Assembly (NCBI GenBank): GCA_034927815.1
Contig: JAYFPK010000020.1
Span: 62,001-126,000 of the forward strand
Origin: Limiplasma sp034927815
GTDB lineage: Bacteria > Bacillota > Clostridia > Christensenellales > Aristaeellaceae
Length of the DNA stretch: 64,000 nt
Reading direction: 5' to 3'
The notes under the pieces were generated by a model. It made no database searches. It worked only from the letters and a program-made list of their open reading frames with translations, and had not been told where the DNA came from. The position numbers and the translations under genes were made by a program. Below are positions 9,047-16,720 of this stretch, one piece after another; the first letter of the stretch is position 1; the number at the start of each line of letters is the position of its first letter.

Positions 9047-9067
9047 ATGTACTTTATTTTCCTGTAA
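9047..9067 (+). CDS. Leader peptide MYFIFL (regulatory uORF)
   Basis: ATG at 9047 followed by five codons and TAA gives the hexapeptide MYFIFL. GGAGGG (9035-9040) lies 6 bases upstream, so it should be translated well. From memory, it is closely similar to the MYLIFM leader peptide that controls the macrolide resistance gene msrD by drug-dependent ribosome stalling. The position (between a promoter and an intrinsic terminator, upstream of a macrolide-type efflux gene) fits the same mechanism. Stalling on this exact sequence has not been shown here. Confidence 0.7.
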   Translation: MYFIFL

Positions 9068-9183
9068 GATTTGTTTTTGAGCCCGGGGCCTTTTCATAGG
9101 CCTTGATTTGTTGTGCTGAAAGACGGTTTTACAGGGATATGCCCTCTGACGGGGATCTCCTTGTGACAGGGTGTCTTTACGCA

Positions 9184-9215
9184 CGAACAACGCATCCACG
9201 CGTTGTTCGCTTTTT
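9184..9215 (+). terminator. Intrinsic terminator/attenuator in the MFS leader
   Basis: Arms CGAACAACGC (9184-9193) and GCGTTGTTCG (9200-9209) pair perfectly around a 6-base loop and are followed by a T5 tract. It lies after the leader peptide and only about 30 bases before the pump ATG, so it would block the pump transcript unless overridden. AAAGAC (9119-9124) and GTCTTT (9173-9178) upstream could form an alternative helix. Confidence 0.75.
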
Positions 9216-9244
9216 GATTTGATTGCAGAAGGAGAGTACCCATC

Positions 9245-10483
9245 ATGAAGCAATGGAAAAAACAATTTGCCGTGATCTATACAGGCCAGGCCTTTTCGAT
9301 TTTAGGTTCGGCCGCAGCCCAGTTTGCCGTGATCTGGTGGCTGACGGTGCAAACGGAATCCGCCCTGACCCTAACCATCGCCTCCGTTGTCAGCTTTCTT
9401 CCCAATATGCTGATCGGCCCTTTCGCCGGGGTGTGGATCGACCGGTACAACCGCCGCACGGTCATGATCGCCGCTGACGGCGTGGTGGCCGTCTCCAGCA
9501 TGATCCTTGGCGCGGCGTTTCTGGCGACGCCTGCGCCGCCCCTGTGGTTTCTCTATGTGGCGCTGTTTTTTCGGGGAGTGGGCAATACCTTTCACGCCCC
9601 GGCCATGCAAGCGGCAATCCCCACCCTTCTCCCCGCGGAAATGCTCACCAGGGCCGGTGGCTGGGGAAACATGATCCAGTCCGTATCCAGCATGCTGGGC
9701 CCGGTGCTGGGCGCGGCGCTCATGGCCGTCCTCCCCATTGCCGCCATCATGCTGGTGGACATTCTGGGAGCGGCCTTTGCGATTCTCTGCCTGCTCTTTG
9801 TAATGATTCCGGATATCCCGCAAACCGGCGAGAAGGCGCACGTTCTTTCCGACATCAGGCAGGGCCTGGCCGCCATGCGGGCCAACAAGCCGTTGATGGC
9901 CATCTTTTTCCCGATGCTCGCCATGAGCGTCCTGTATATGCCTTTGGGAGCTTTGTTTCCGCTCTTGGTGCGCAGCCACTTCCTGGGCGGGGCCTGGCAT
10001 AACAGCGTGGTGGAGTTTATCTTTGCCGGAGGGCTGCTTCTCTCCTCGGTGATCATCGGCGTGTGGGGCGGCATGAAAGAGAGGTTTCTGATGGCGGCCT
10101 TGGCGGTGGGGCTCATGGGCGCCGCCACCTTGGTCAGCGGCGCCTTGCCCGCGGAGGGGTTCTGGATTTTTGCCGTGTGCTGCTTTTTCATCGGCGCTTC
10201 CGGTACGTTCCTTAACGTCCCGGTGATGGCCTATGTACAGGAAAGCGTTCCGCCCCAGGTGATGGGCAAGGTGTTTTCCCTTTTGATGACGGCCATGACC
10301 CTGGCCATGCCCTTTGGGCTGCTGATCGCCGGGCCCGTTGCCGAGGCGGTGGGGGTGCACACCTGGTTTTTCTGGTCCGGGGTGGCTCTGATTGCCGACG
10401 CTGTTTTTTGCCGCCTGCTGACGCGGCGCTACGACCGGGAAACCATGCAGCCGGAAGCGCCGCCGGCGCAGGAAGCCCCCTAA
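9245..10483 (+). CDS. Mef-like major facilitator efflux pump
   Basis: A 412-residue MFS transporter with twelve hydrophobic segments. Its N-terminus (FAVIYTGQAFSILGSAAAQF) and the loop GPFAGVWIDRYNRRTVMIAAD follow the pattern of Mef(A)/Mef(E) macrolide efflux proteins. It is the length of that family (about 405 residues). AAGGAG lies upstream of the ATG. The promoter, the MYFIFL leader peptide and the terminator directly upstream argue for drug-inducible expression by attenuation. It would act as a proton-coupled exporter in the cytoplasmic membrane. Macrolide specificity is an inference; many Mef-like MFS proteins export other compounds. No msrD-like ABC-F gene follows. Confidence 0.85.
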   Translation: MKQWKKQFAVIYTGQAFSILGSAAAQFAVIWWLTVQTESALTLTIASVVSFLPNMLIGPFAGVWIDRYNRRTVMIAADGVVAVSSMILGAAFLATPAPPLWFLYVALFFRGVGNTFHAPAMQAAIPTLLPAEMLTRAGGWGNMIQSVSSMLGPVLGAALMAVLPIAAIMLVDILGAAFAILCLLFVMIPDIPQTGEKAHVLSDIRQGLAAMRANKPLMAIFFPMLAMSVLYMPLGALFPLLVRSHFLGGAWHNSVVEFIFAGGLLLSSVIIGVWGGMKERFLMAALAVGLMGAATLVSGALPAEGFWIFAVCCFFIGASGTFLNVPVMAYVQESVPPQVMGKVFSLLMTAMTLAMPFGLLIAGPVAEAVGVHTWFFWSGVALIADAVFCRLLTRRYDRETMQPEAPPAQEAP

Positions 10484-10568
10484 TGGAAGCCCCGCGCCGG
10501 GAGAATCCCCGGTCCACAAACACGGAAAATGGGGCATGGAATGCATGCCGCCGCAGAAAGGAGCGCCT

Positions 10569-10775
10569 ATGGAGTCATTCACCCGGGAGGAACTGGAGGA
10601 GGCCCTGCGGGCCATTGCCTCCACCATCCACAAGTGCGAGAAGGTACAGCCCAAGCTAAGGCTCGGCACGTCCCAGCACACGCTGCTGGTGCGCAGAATC
10701 AAAGCGCTGTACATCGCCTCGGCGCTGATCCAGAGGGAGTTGGGGCTTCAAGACCCCGCTCCCCCGGGCCCTTGA
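10569..10775 (+). CDS. Small conserved-looking helical protein
   Basis: A 68-residue protein. The ATG at 10569 is taken because AAAGGAG lies 7 bases upstream; an in-frame ATG at 10536 lacks a site. It is mostly helical (ESFTREELEEALRAIASTIH, then TLLVRRIKALYIASALIQRE), basic in the middle, with no membrane span or cysteine pair. It resembles small hypothetical proteins of Clostridia whose function I do not know. It is closed off downstream by a long perfect hairpin. Confidence 0.6.
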   Translation: MESFTREELEEALRAIASTIHKCEKVQPKLRLGTSQHTLLVRRIKALYIASALIQRELGLQDPAPPGP

Positions 10776-10808
10776 AGCTGATAGGCTTCCTTGGCTTGTA
10801 TCAGGAAG

Positions 10809-10853
10809 GCTCCCGCAAAACAGAGGCCCCGGCGGCCTCTGTTTTGCGGGAGC
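10809..10853. terminator. Perfect 20-bp hairpin (transcription terminator)
   Basis: GCTCCCGCAAAACAGAGGCC (10809-10828) is followed by a 5-base loop and its perfect complement (10834-10853). A T-rich stretch (GATTTTTC) begins a few bases later. It ends the 10569 transcript and insulates the next promoter. Confidence 0.7.
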
Positions 10854-10886
10854 GAAGATTTTTCCCAAAAAGTTTTGCAAAACCCC

Positions 10887-10915
10887 TTGACGAAGCGGAT
10901 GGGTCATGTTATTAT
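10887..10915 (+). promoter_or_regulatory. Promoter of the amino acid ABC operon
   Basis: TTGACG (10887-10892), 17-bp spacer, TATTAT (10910-10915). Predicted start near 10922 gives a leader of about 135 nt. Confidence 0.75.
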
Positions 10916-10921
10916 AGCAAC

Positions 10922-11056
10922 GCGTTAGCGCGATAAAGCAATGAAGCAACACCGGAGGATGTGGAACCGTCAGGAGCCACCCCGGCAAGCCCTTAGCCCA
11001 GCGGGCGGCGCAAAATCGAAAAACATGCCCGGAGGGCATGACAGGAGGTTTCTTTT
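10922..11056 (+). promoter_or_regulatory. Structured 5' leader of the amino acid ABC operon
   Basis: The leader holds three visible helices: CGCG-TTAG-CGCG at its 5' end, a two-tier helix made of CCGG/CCGG enclosing GTGG/CCAC (about 10953-10987), and a perfect CATGCCC/GGGCATG hairpin (about 11024-11040) directly before the AGGAGG site. I do not recognise a known riboswitch. A TGGAACCG stretch resembles the T-box core, but a full T-box would not fit in this length. Confidence 0.4.
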
Positions 11057-11863
11057 ATGAAGAAGATCATCGCGTTGGTGTTGGCCCTGCTGCTTTGCGC
11101 CGCCCTGACCCTGACGGCCCTGGCTGAGGATGCGGCTGTGCAAGCCATTTTGGATAAGGGCCAGCTGGTGCTGGGCCTGGATGACAGCTTCCCCCCCATG
11201 GGATTCCGGGACGAAGCCAACGAGATCGTGGGCTTTGACATCGACGTGGCCCAGGAAGTGGCAAACCGCCTGGGGGTGGAGCTGGTAAAGCAGCCCATCG
11301 ACTGGTCCGCCAAGGAGCTGGAGCTCTCCAGCGGCAACATCGACTGCATCTGGAACGGCATGTCCATCACCCCCGCCCGGGAGGAGAGCATGTCCATGAC
11401 CTTCTCCTACCTGAACAATGCCATCGAGGTGTACGTGAAGACGGATTCCGGCATCGCCACGCTGGAGGACCTGGCGGGCAAGAAGGTGGCCGTGCAGAGC
11501 GGCTCCTTTGCCGAGGAAGTGCTGGATGGCGAGGAATACGCGGAGCTGAAGGCCTCTTTGGGGGAAGTCCTCTCCTTTGACGAATACCTCACCGCGTTGA
11601 TGGACCTCCAGGGAGGCGGCGTGGACGCGGTGCTCATCGACCGGGTGGTGGGCGAGTACAAGATCGCCGGCATGGGGGCCACGGATATCCAGGCGGCGTT
11701 GGAACTGGCCGACGATAACTTCGGCATCGGCTTCCGCAAGGAAGAGGCGGGCCTGCGGGACAAGGTGCAGGAAATCCTCATCGAGATGAAGAAGGATGGG
11801 TCCCTGGGAGAGATTTCCACCAAGTGGTTCGGCAGCGACATCACCACCGTGCCCGCGGAGTAA
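11057..11863 (+). CDS. Polar amino acid ABC transporter, substrate-binding protein
   Basis: A 268-residue periplasmic-binding-protein-fold (SBP_bac_3) protein. Residues 1-23 are a signal peptide (MKKIIALVLALLLCAALTLT); no lipobox cysteine follows, which is unusual for a Gram-positive binding protein. The mature protein has the family motifs GQLVLGLDDSFPPMGFRDE, VGFDIDVAQEVANRLG and GNIDCIWNGMSITPAREE. It delivers a polar amino acid or cystine to the permease and ATPase encoded just downstream. AGGAGG precedes the ATG. A terminator-like hairpin after the gene should keep its level above that of the membrane parts. Confidence 0.92.
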   Translation: MKKIIALVLALLLCAALTLTALAEDAAVQAILDKGQLVLGLDDSFPPMGFRDEANEIVGFDIDVAQEVANRLGVELVKQPIDWSAKELELSSGNIDCIWNGMSITPAREESMSMTFSYLNNAIEVYVKTDSGIATLEDLAGKKVAVQSGSFAEEVLDGEEYAELKASLGEVLSFDEYLTALMDLQGGGVDAVLIDRVVGEYKIAGMGATDIQAALELADDNFGIGFRKEEAGLRDKVQEILIEMKKDGSLGEISTKWFGSDITTVPAE

Positions 11864-11903
11864 TGGATTCGCCTTCCATTTGGATACGCAAGGAACAGGA
11901 ATG

Positions 11904-11936
11904 GCTGAGACGGGGCATATGCCCCGCTCAGCTTTT
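11904..11936 (+). terminator. Leaky intra-operon terminator
   Basis: GCTGAG-a-CGGGGC (11904-11916) pairs with GCCCCG-CTCAGC (11921-11932) around an ATAT loop and is followed by T4. Placed between binding protein and permease, it probably sets the usual excess of binding protein. Confidence 0.65.
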
Positions 11937-11955
11937 CCTGCGGTAAGAGGGGAGC

Positions 11956-12633
11956 ATGCCAGCCATGACCATCAAGTTTTTTTCAGACCCCCAGAGGCTA
12001 TGGAACCTGACGGTGCTCATGCTTCAGGGCGCGCAGGTGACGTTGAGCATCTTTTTTCTCACGCTGCTCTTTTCCATTCCTTTGGGCATGCTGGTGGCCC
12101 AGGGGCGCATGTCCAAAATCCCCCTGCTGCGGGGACCGGTAGCCTTTTATATCTACATCATGCGCTCCACGCCCCTGATGCTCCAGATCATGTTCATCTA
12201 CTTTTTGCTGCCCATGATTCTGCCCTTTCGGGTGGACCGCTTCTGGGCGGTGATCGTGGCCTTTACGGTGAACTACGCCGCCTATTTCGCGGAGATTTTC
12301 CGCGGGGGCATCCAGTCCATTTCCCCGGGCCAGTACGAGGCGGCCCAGGTGCTGGGCTATACCAAGATCCAGCGGTTTTTCCGCATCATTTTGCCCCAGG
12401 TGGTGAAGCGGGTGCTGCTGCCGGTGACCAACGAGATCATGACGTTGATCAAGGATACGGCGTTGGCCTCCACGGTGGCGGTGGTGGAGCTGATGACCGT
12501 GGCCAAAAAGCAGGTCTCCAGCGCCAGCTCCATCGAACCCTATGTGGTGGCCATTTTGCTGTATCTCCTCCTCAATGGCCTGGCGGAGCAGGGGTGCAAG
12601 TTTTTTGAGCGCAAGCTCAGCTATTACCAGTAG
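11956..12633 (+). CDS. Polar amino acid ABC transporter, permease
   Basis: A 225-residue permease of the HisM/GlnP type. It has about five membrane helices and the EAA coupling motif in EAAQVLGYTKIQRFFRIILPQ near residue 135. RSTPLMLQIMFIYFLLP is the characteristic conserved loop of amino acid permeases. Only one permease gene is present, so it probably acts as a homodimer with the ATPase at 12640. It lies 6 bases from that gene, and the three genes form one operon. Substrate class is from family; exact amino acid unknown. Confidence 0.92.
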   Translation: MPAMTIKFFSDPQRLWNLTVLMLQGAQVTLSIFFLTLLFSIPLGMLVAQGRMSKIPLLRGPVAFYIYIMRSTPLMLQIMFIYFLLPMILPFRVDRFWAVIVAFTVNYAAYFAEIFRGGIQSISPGQYEAAQVLGYTKIQRFFRIILPQVVKRVLLPVTNEIMTLIKDTALASTVAVVELMTVAKKQVSSASSIEPYVVAILLYLLLNGLAEQGCKFFERKLSYYQ

Positions 12634-12639
12634 GAGGGC

Positions 12640-13392
12640 ATGCCCATGCTGAAGGCCCAGGATATTTACAAGAGCTTTGACGGCCAGGGAATTCTCAGAG
12701 GGGTATCCCTTCGCATCGCCAGAGGCGAGGTGCTGGCGCTAATCGGCCCTTCGGGCTCGGGCAAAAGCACCTTGCTGCGCTGCGTGAACCAGCTGGAGCG
12801 GGTGGACGCCGGGGAGATCGCCCTGGAGAAAGACGTGATGTGCCGCATGGAGGAGGGCAAGGTCCGCTACGCCCCGGAGGAGACCTTGCGGAAGATCACC
12901 ATGCGCATGGGCATGGTCTGTCAGGGATACCATCTCTTTCCCCATATGACGGTATTGCAAAATCTCATCGACGCGCCCATGGCGGTGAAGAAGCTGCCCA
13001 AAAAGCAGGCGGTGGAAAAGGCCATGACCTTGCTGGGCAAGGTGGGCCTGGCGGACAAGGCCTCCATGGTGCCTTGCCAGCTCTCCGGGGGACAGGCTCA
13101 GCGGGTGGCCATCGCCAGGGCGCTGTGCATGGAGCCGGAGATCCTCTGTTTTGACGAGCCCACCAGCGCCCTGGATCCGGAGCTGACCCAGGAGGTGCTG
13201 GAGGTGATGCGGGGGCTGGCCCAGGAGCGGATGACCATGCTGGTGGTCACCCACGAAATGGCCTTTGCCCGGGACGTGGCGGACCGCATGGTGCTCATGG
13301 AGGACGGGCTGGTGGTGGAAGAGGGCCCGCCCCAGGCGCTGTTCGGCTCCCAAAATCCCAGGACCAGAAGGTTCCTGCGGCTGGACGCATAA
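12640..13392 (+). CDS. Polar amino acid ABC transporter, ATP-binding protein
   Basis: A 250-residue ATPase of the GlnQ/HisP type. Walker A is GPSGSGKST (residues about 31-39), the signature is LSGGQAQR, Walker B is ILCFDEPTSALDPE and the switch His is in VTHEMAFARDVADRM. Length and motif order are typical. It powers the importer made with the preceding permease and binding protein. TATGAC-type Q-loop region reads GMVCQGYHLFPHMTVL. The ATG at 12640 is used; ATG 12646 is an alternative. Confidence 0.94.
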   Translation: MPMLKAQDIYKSFDGQGILRGVSLRIARGEVLALIGPSGSGKSTLLRCVNQLERVDAGEIALEKDVMCRMEEGKVRYAPEETLRKITMRMGMVCQGYHLFPHMTVLQNLIDAPMAVKKLPKKQAVEKAMTLLGKVGLADKASMVPCQLSGGQAQRVAIARALCMEPEILCFDEPTSALDPELTQEVLEVMRGLAQERMTMLVVTHEMAFARDVADRMVLMEDGLVVEEGPPQALFGSQNPRTRRFLRLDA

Positions 13393-13451
13393 GAGGGAGG
13401 CAGAAGAGCCGGGCCGGAGGGTTGGAAATTCGCTCCATTCCCGAAGGGGAG

Positions 13452-13480
13452 TTTACTTCCATGGGGACAAATGGTATAAT
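13452..13480 (+). promoter_or_regulatory. Promoter of candidate structured RNA
   Basis: TTTACT (13452-13457), 17-bp spacer, TATAAT (13475-13480), giving a start near 13487, nearly 280 bases before the next ATG. Confidence 0.65.
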
Positions 13481-13486
13481 AAAAAC

Positions 13487-13646
13487 GCGTCAGGGGGCTT
13501 CCCCTGCCGAAGCGTTCCCGGCTGGTACGGGTTTTCCTGGTGGTTACGGAATCCCTGTTTCCTTGGTTTTACCCGCATAGCTTTGGAGGACATGCTGCGC
13601 CCTTGTGTCGTGATGCCGTGTACCCAAGGATTTGCGGGTATTTTTA
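13487..13646 (+). ncRNA. Candidate structured RNA or riboswitch-like leader
   Basis: This non-coding stretch starts at a good promoter and ends in a terminator-like stem. CAGGGG/CCCCTG closes a 5' hairpin (13491-13506). ACCCGCA (13571-13577) pairs with TGCGGGT (13633-13639), enclosing CTTTGG (13581-13586) with CCAAGG (13624-13629), and T5 follows (13641-13645). CCTTGG at 13561-13566 could instead capture the same CCAAGG, giving mutually exclusive folds or a pseudoknot. This arrangement is typical of a transcriptional riboswitch or a small RNA. I do not recognise the class. Confidence 0.45.
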
Positions 13647-13765
13647 GTTCCTGGAAGGAAAGACGGGGAATAGGAGGCGCCGGGGCGCTTCATACGCATC
13701 ATTCGGGTTTGCGCTTTGCGCGATGGACCCTGCAATAGGATGTTACACTAAAAGGAGGAAGAAGG

Positions 13766-15268
13766 ATGAAGAATTTCTGCAAAAAAGGGCTTGTGGTTTT
13801 ATTTGTATTGATGTTGGCCCTCACTCCGATGCTGGGAGCGGTGGGAGAATCCCTCTTGACCCAGTATACCCGCCAGGCCCTGGAGCAGGGCTTGCAGCTG
13901 GATTCCACCCTGGCGATTGAGCTGGGGGAAGGGGCCGGGGCGTACCTCTCCATCCTGGGGGAAGGCGTCTTTGAGGCTGTGCAAAAGGCCCTGGGAAGCC
14001 TACGGGTCACCAGCCATGTCGCCAAGGATCCCAAGGAGGGAATCGTGACCGGGATGGAGATGGCCTTGCAGGAGACGGAGTTTCTCAGCGGCCAGGTGCG
14101 CATGACGCCCACGCAGCTGGAAATGGTCACCAGCCTGCTGCCCGGGAAGACCTTGGCGCTGCCCCTGGAGGCGCTGGGCGGGCTCAACCCCGCGACTTCT
14201 TTGAAATTGGACGGGGAGCTTCTGAACTCCCTGGGAAAATCCATGGAAACCTATTTAGGCATCCTGATGAACTGGCTGATCAGCAATCCGAACATGTTCT
14301 CGGAGAGCGCCGAGGCCATTCCCCAAAGCCAGGTTCGGGACGCCGCCGTCAGCAAGCAGACCCTCCGGGTGACCGGCGCTCAGCTCAAGGACTTGCTGGT
14401 GCAGTTCGCTGCGGCCTTTGAGCAGGACACCCAGCTCCAGGCAGCGCTCCAGAAGATGGTGGAGGGCACCGACGCCAGCTTCTCCGTGGCTGAGAAGGCC
14501 AAGGCGTTAAGCCAGAAGGTCAACGCCCTTGAGCCCGCCCAGGGGGCGCTGGTGGTGGAGATGCTCTCCGATGCCCAGGGGGCTCCCGTGGAATGCAACC
14601 TGACCGTGGACCCGCTGTTTCAGGGCCAGAGTGCCCACGTGTCCGCCCAATACACCCGCTATACTTTGGACGGCGTGACCCACCGCCTGGAAGGCCGGAT
14701 CACCCGGGAGGAAGGCGTCCAAGTGGCGCTGAAACTCAGCTATGACGAGTACGTGAAACAGGATACCAATGCCCAGGTCAAGGCGCTGGATCTGCGGCTT
14801 ATGAGGCAGGCCGCCAAGGACGCGGCGGTGGAGGAATACGCCCTGACCAACGAAAACTCCACCATCACCCAGGAGGGTAAGGAGACCCAGGAGAATGTTT
14901 TCACCCTGAGCATGGGCGGGGAGTCCGCTTCCGGCGGGGAGGGCGCTGCCGTGGCCGCCCAACCCATGTCTGTGGAGGTGCGCAGCCAGAACGTGACCCA
15001 GGGGACGGGGGGCGCGGATTTCACCTGGGAGGATGCGGTTCAGATCAGCGTTTTGGGCACGGAGTTTCTCAAACTGCGGATGAACGGAAAATCCGCGCCC
15101 TACAGCTTCCAGGATACTTCCGCCAATCAGGTGCTGGACCTGAGCAAAGCCACCCAGCAGGAGAAGGACGCTCTGCTGGGAGAGGTGGAGACGGCTGCTT
15201 CCCAGATGCTGGAGAAGGTGCTGACGCTGTTGCCCGAGGATCTGCTGAAGCTTTTGAACGGACAATGA
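13766..15268 (+). CDS. Secreted protein of unknown function (500 aa)
   Basis: A 500-residue protein with a signal peptide (residues 1-25, VVLFVLMLALTPMLGAVG) and no lipobox or later membrane span. AAAGGAGG lies before the ATG. The mature part is rich in Ala, Glu, Gln and Thr. It has a helical first half (YTRQALEQGLQLDSTLAIEL) and a second half with beta-like stretches (SYDEYVKQDTNAQVKALDLR, FSVAEKAKALSQ). I know no family for it. It stands behind the candidate structured RNA and is followed by three further secreted proteins in the same orientation, so the four probably belong together. Confidence 0.75.
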   Translation: MKNFCKKGLVVLFVLMLALTPMLGAVGESLLTQYTRQALEQGLQLDSTLAIELGEGAGAYLSILGEGVFEAVQKALGSLRVTSHVAKDPKEGIVTGMEMALQETEFLSGQVRMTPTQLEMVTSLLPGKTLALPLEALGGLNPATSLKLDGELLNSLGKSMETYLGILMNWLISNPNMFSESAEAIPQSQVRDAAVSKQTLRVTGAQLKDLLVQFAAAFEQDTQLQAALQKMVEGTDASFSVAEKAKALSQKVNALEPAQGALVVEMLSDAQGAPVECNLTVDPLFQGQSAHVSAQYTRYTLDGVTHRLEGRITREEGVQVALKLSYDEYVKQDTNAQVKALDLRLMRQAAKDAAVEEYALTNENSTITQEGKETQENVFTLSMGGESASGGEGAAVAAQPMSVEVRSQNVTQGTGGADFTWEDAVQISVLGTEFLKLRMNGKSAPYSFQDTSANQVLDLSKATQQEKDALLGEVETAASQMLEKVLTLLPEDLLKLLNGQ

Positions 15269-15285
15269 CAAGAAACGGGGAACGA

Positions 15286-15315
15286 CGCCGCCAGGCGGGG
15301 CCCTCCGCCTGACGG
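15286..15315 (+). promoter_or_regulatory. Hairpin between secreted protein genes
   Basis: CCGCCAGGCGG and CCGCCTGACGG pair with one mismatch around GGCCCT. No T-run follows, so it may stabilise or trim the upstream mRNA rather than terminate. Confidence 0.4.
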
Positions 15316-15335
15316 TAGGACGGAGGAAAAGGCCC

Positions 15336-16064
15336 ATGAAGAGACTCGCGGCGCTCGTTCTAAGCGGGCTGGTGTGGGCGGGGGCTGTGGCCTGTGCCCA
15401 GGAATATGCCCTCCTCACCCAGACCCGGACCGATCAGGCCAAGGAAGGGGAGGTGGTCCTTGCCACCCGGCAGGCCTCCTTCCCCCAGGTGCAAGGGCTT
15501 GCGAACCCCCAGGCCCAGAGGATGGCAAACCAGGCCATTATCGATACCCTCCAAGGGGAGGGCGGCTTTGAAGCGGCCCGGGACTATGCCCTGGAGGATT
15601 ACCAGGAGAACCCGGAGCGCTTTGAAGGCAACGCCTATGGGCAGGACGTGACGGTGCAAGCCGCCTTCCAGGGAAAAAAGCTCCTGTGCTTGAACTATGA
15701 ATTTGTCACCGATACCGGCGGGCCCCATCCCTGGACCTCCAGGCTGGGGCTGCTGGTGGATTTGACCACGGGGCAGCCGGTGCCCCTGGCGGAGCTTTTC
15801 AAGGAGGAAGGCGCTGCCAGAGCCTTGGTGAACCGGGAGCTTCAAAGGCAATGGGAGGAAAAGGGCCCGGCCTTGGAGGGGGAAACCCTGGAAGCGGCGC
15901 ACCAGTGGGGCTGGGAGAAGGCGCTGCTGACGGGAGAAGGACTTTTGATCGTTTATGATCCCGGGGAGATAGGCCCTGTGGCACAGGGCGCGGAGGAATA
16001 TACGGTGGGTTACGACCTGCTTGACCGGGAATGGGGAGCATGGGGCGGGCCGCAGGATTGGTAA
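15336..16064 (+). CDS. Secreted DUF3298/PdaC-like protein
   Basis: A 242-residue exported protein with an N-terminal signal peptide (LAALVLSGLVWAGAVACAQE). A cysteine near residue 20 could be a lipoprotein site, although the VACA sequence fits the lipobox only loosely. The architecture follows the DUF4163-DUF3298 pattern seen in the outer part of RsiV and PdaC: an N-terminal alpha/beta part (QAIIDTLQGEGG) and the conserved YEFVTDTGGPHPWTSRLGLLVDLTTG core, where GGxH is the family signature. The family binds or senses cell-wall components or lysozyme. A role in envelope sensing is an inference. Confidence 0.75.
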   Translation: MKRLAALVLSGLVWAGAVACAQEYALLTQTRTDQAKEGEVVLATRQASFPQVQGLANPQAQRMANQAIIDTLQGEGGFEAARDYALEDYQENPERFEGNAYGQDVTVQAAFQGKKLLCLNYEFVTDTGGPHPWTSRLGLLVDLTTGQPVPLAELFKEEGAARALVNRELQRQWEEKGPALEGETLEAAHQWGWEKALLTGEGLLIVYDPGEIGPVAQGAEEYTVGYDLLDREWGAWGGPQDW

Positions 16065-16083
16065 GAAGGGGGGATTGGTTCAC

Positions 16084-16629
16084 ATGGTGAAAAGAAGCCT
16101 GGCGTGCCTGGCTGCCCTGGTTCTGCTTCTGGGGGGATACGCCCTGGGTGAGCCGCTGTACTACGAAAGCCCGGAGAATGGGATTGCCTTTGGCCTTCCC
16201 GAAGGCTGGGACATCCAGTCCGGGGATTTTCCTGTTTTCTACGCGCTGGACGGAAGCGGCCAGGCGGTCCTTTACCATGAGGGGCGGCCGATTCCCCAGG
16301 AGGACTTTTTCCCGCAGGCGCTGGCCACGGCCGTGGAGCGGCTGGGGGCGGAATCGGAAGATGCGCTTGAAACGCTGTTTTTCACCCAGGCCCAGGGGGA
16401 GGATGGGAAGTGGTATGCCCTGGCGTCCTTTGGGTGCGTGATTGAGGAAGTGCCCCATATCCTGAGCTTCTATTACTTTACCCGCCCCGACAACACCCTG
16501 GCGGAGCTGATGGCCGTGTCTGTGAACAATGAGATGGGCGCGGTCACCCGGAACTGGCTGGATGGGATTGTGCAGAGCCATGTCCCGGCGGACGTGATGG
16601 CGCGGATCATGCAGCAGATTGGACAGTAG
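16084..16629 (+). CDS. Secreted protein of unknown function (181 aa)
   Basis: A 181-residue exported protein. ATG at 16084 is preferred over an upstream in-frame GTG-rich extension because the signal peptide (VKRSLACLAALVLLLGGYAL) then begins at once. The mature protein has the feel of PsbP/DUF1795-type domains: ESPENGIAFGLPEGWDIQ at the start, and a compact alpha/beta body ending VPADVMARIMQQIGQ. Such domains occur in lipoproteins and binding proteins of Clostridia. It follows the DUF3298 gene by about 20 bases, which suggests co-transcription. Function unknown. Confidence 0.7.
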   Translation: MVKRSLACLAALVLLLGGYALGEPLYYESPENGIAFGLPEGWDIQSGDFPVFYALDGSGQAVLYHEGRPIPQEDFFPQALATAVERLGAESEDALETLFFTQAQGEDGKWYALASFGCVIEEVPHILSFYYFTRPDNTLAELMAVSVNNEMGAVTRNWLDGIVQSHVPADVMARIMQQIGQ

Positions 16630-16636
16630 CATAGGC

Positions 16637-16682
16637 CGCCGGATGCCCAGGGGAGCAATCCCCCGGGCTCCGGCGTTTTTTG
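16637..16682 (+). terminator. Intrinsic terminator
   Basis: CGCCGG (16637-16642) and CCGGCG (16670-16675) close a GC-rich stem continued by GCCC/GGGC and GGGG/CCCC, followed by T6. Confidence 0.8.
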
Positions 16683-16720
16683 TTGTAGAGAAAAGGCGCG
16701 CAGCGCCTGGGGGAGTCGTT

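Noticed and set aside
10945..10990. T-box riboswitch
   Set aside because: TGGAACCG resembles the T-box core, but there is no room for a specifier stem after the promoter and no terminator follows.
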